Origin: Actinomycetota bacterium | Lineage (GTDB): Bacteria > Actinomycetota > Thermoleophilia > Solirubrobacterales > Solirubrobacteraceae | Direction: 5' to 3' | DNA: 7,290 nt | Assembly: GCA_005788585.1 (NCBI GenBank) | Contig: SYBY01000178.1 | Coordinates: forward strand, 1 to 7,290 | Part shown: one piece after another, positions 7,096 to 7,290 of the stretch | How positions within the stretch are numbered: position 1 is the first letter of the stretch | Layout: the number at the start of each line of letters is the position of its first letter | The notes under the pieces: model-generated | Seen by the model: only the letters and a program-made list of their open reading frames with translations | Told to the model about the DNA's origin: nothing | The model's database searches: none | Position numbers and translations under genes: made by a program

Positions 7096-7290
7096 CAGAC
7101 CTCCCTCCGGAAGCGGCGGATGTTCAGCGCCAGGACCGGCAGGACGAGGAGCAGCAGGAACACCGCGATCGCGGAGCCCAGACCGAAGTCGTTGACCCCG
7201 CCGAACGACGTGCGCCACATCGCCAGCGCGATGACGTTCGCGTCGTCCTGCGAGGACGCCGGCGCCACCGACAGGATGATGTCGAAGACC
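7095..7290 (-). CDS. Carbohydrate ABC transporter permease, MalF/AglF-type, C-terminal part (cut by window edge)
   Basis: Only the last 64-65 codons are inside the window. They read VFDIILSVAP..., NVIALAMWRTSF, DFGLGSAIAVFLLLLVLPVLALN and end IRRFRREV before TGA (7097-7095). VFDI, an aromatic-rich segment, a GxGSAxAV turn into the last membrane helix and a basic IRRFRRE tail are the standard C-terminal layout of MalF-type CUT1 permeases; the GSAIAV and IRRFRRE parts recall AglF. This protein would pair with the downstream MalG-type permease to form the channel. The stop codon shares its A with the ATG of that gene, and the Shine-Dalgarno sequence for that gene lies within its last codons. It is read in the same direction as the rest of the transporter operon, which continues beyond base 7290. 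No abnormality is seen in the visible part. Confidence 0.9.
   Translation of the reverse strand, partial: VFDIILSVAPASSQDDANVIALAMWRTSFGGVNDFGLGSAIAVFLLLLVLPVLALNIRRFRREV
7096..7108 (-). promoter_or_regulatory. Ribosome binding site of the MalG-type permease
   Basis: On the minus strand the bases before the ATG read CCGGAGGGAGGTCTG, containing two overlapping GGAGG-type Shine-Dalgarno matches 4 and 8 bases from the start codon. This fixes the start at 7095 rather than at the longer open frame reaching 7218. It is the only strong Shine-Dalgarno sequence seen before a gene start in the window. Confidence 0.8.

Noticed and set aside
7096..7218. Longer start (41 extra codons) for the MalG-type permease
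   Set aside because: The extra residues are Arg/Pro-rich and unlike the family, and they overlap the coding end of the MalF-type gene. The ATG at 7095 has a strong Shine-Dalgarno sequence and gives the usual length of 279 residues.

Overview
The window is high-GC bacterial DNA (roughly 70% GC by eye, with strong G/C preference at third codon positions). It is almost fully coding and carries five genes or gene parts. The base composition and protein style fit a high-GC Actinomycetota, possibly Thermoleophilia (Solirubrobacterales). That placement is inference only: there is no rRNA or other phylogenetic marker here.

Layout. (1) Bases 2-3321, plus strand: the 3' five-sixths or so of an HrpA-type DEAH-box RNA helicase gene. 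The left window edge cuts it just after motif II. A one-base deficit near 502-503, inside the conserved helicase core, splits it into two reading frames. (2) A 59-base gap (3322-3380) holds a perfect 7-bp hairpin but no clear ribosome binding site. (3) Bases 3381-4814 and 4817-6250, plus strand: a tightly coupled pair. The first is an AlgI-type MBOAT membrane O-acyltransferase; the second is an exported AlgJ/AlgX-type SGNH protein with the permuted DTHW...GDS catalytic residues. (4) After a convergent junction of only 5 bases, the minus strand carries the MalG/AglG-type inner-membrane permease of a sugar ABC transporter (6256-7095). It overlaps by one base the stop codon of its MalF/AglF-type partner (7095-7290), which runs off the right edge.

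How the genes work together. The MBOAT/SGNH pair is read as a two-component machine: the membrane protein moves an acetyl group across the membrane and the SGNH protein places it on an extracytoplasmic polymer. The polymer is unknown, because no polymerase or other exopolysaccharide gene is visible. The two permeases form the channel heterodimer of a carbohydrate importer whose binding protein lies outside the window. HrpA is an unrelated RNA/ribosome-associated helicase. No CRISPR, tRNA, rRNA, insertion sequence or phage feature was found. The points most worth checking are the hrpA frameshift and the stand-alone O-acetylation cassette, whose SGNH protein has a cysteine-containing C-terminal extension. 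I did not find convincing evidence of a wholly new system.
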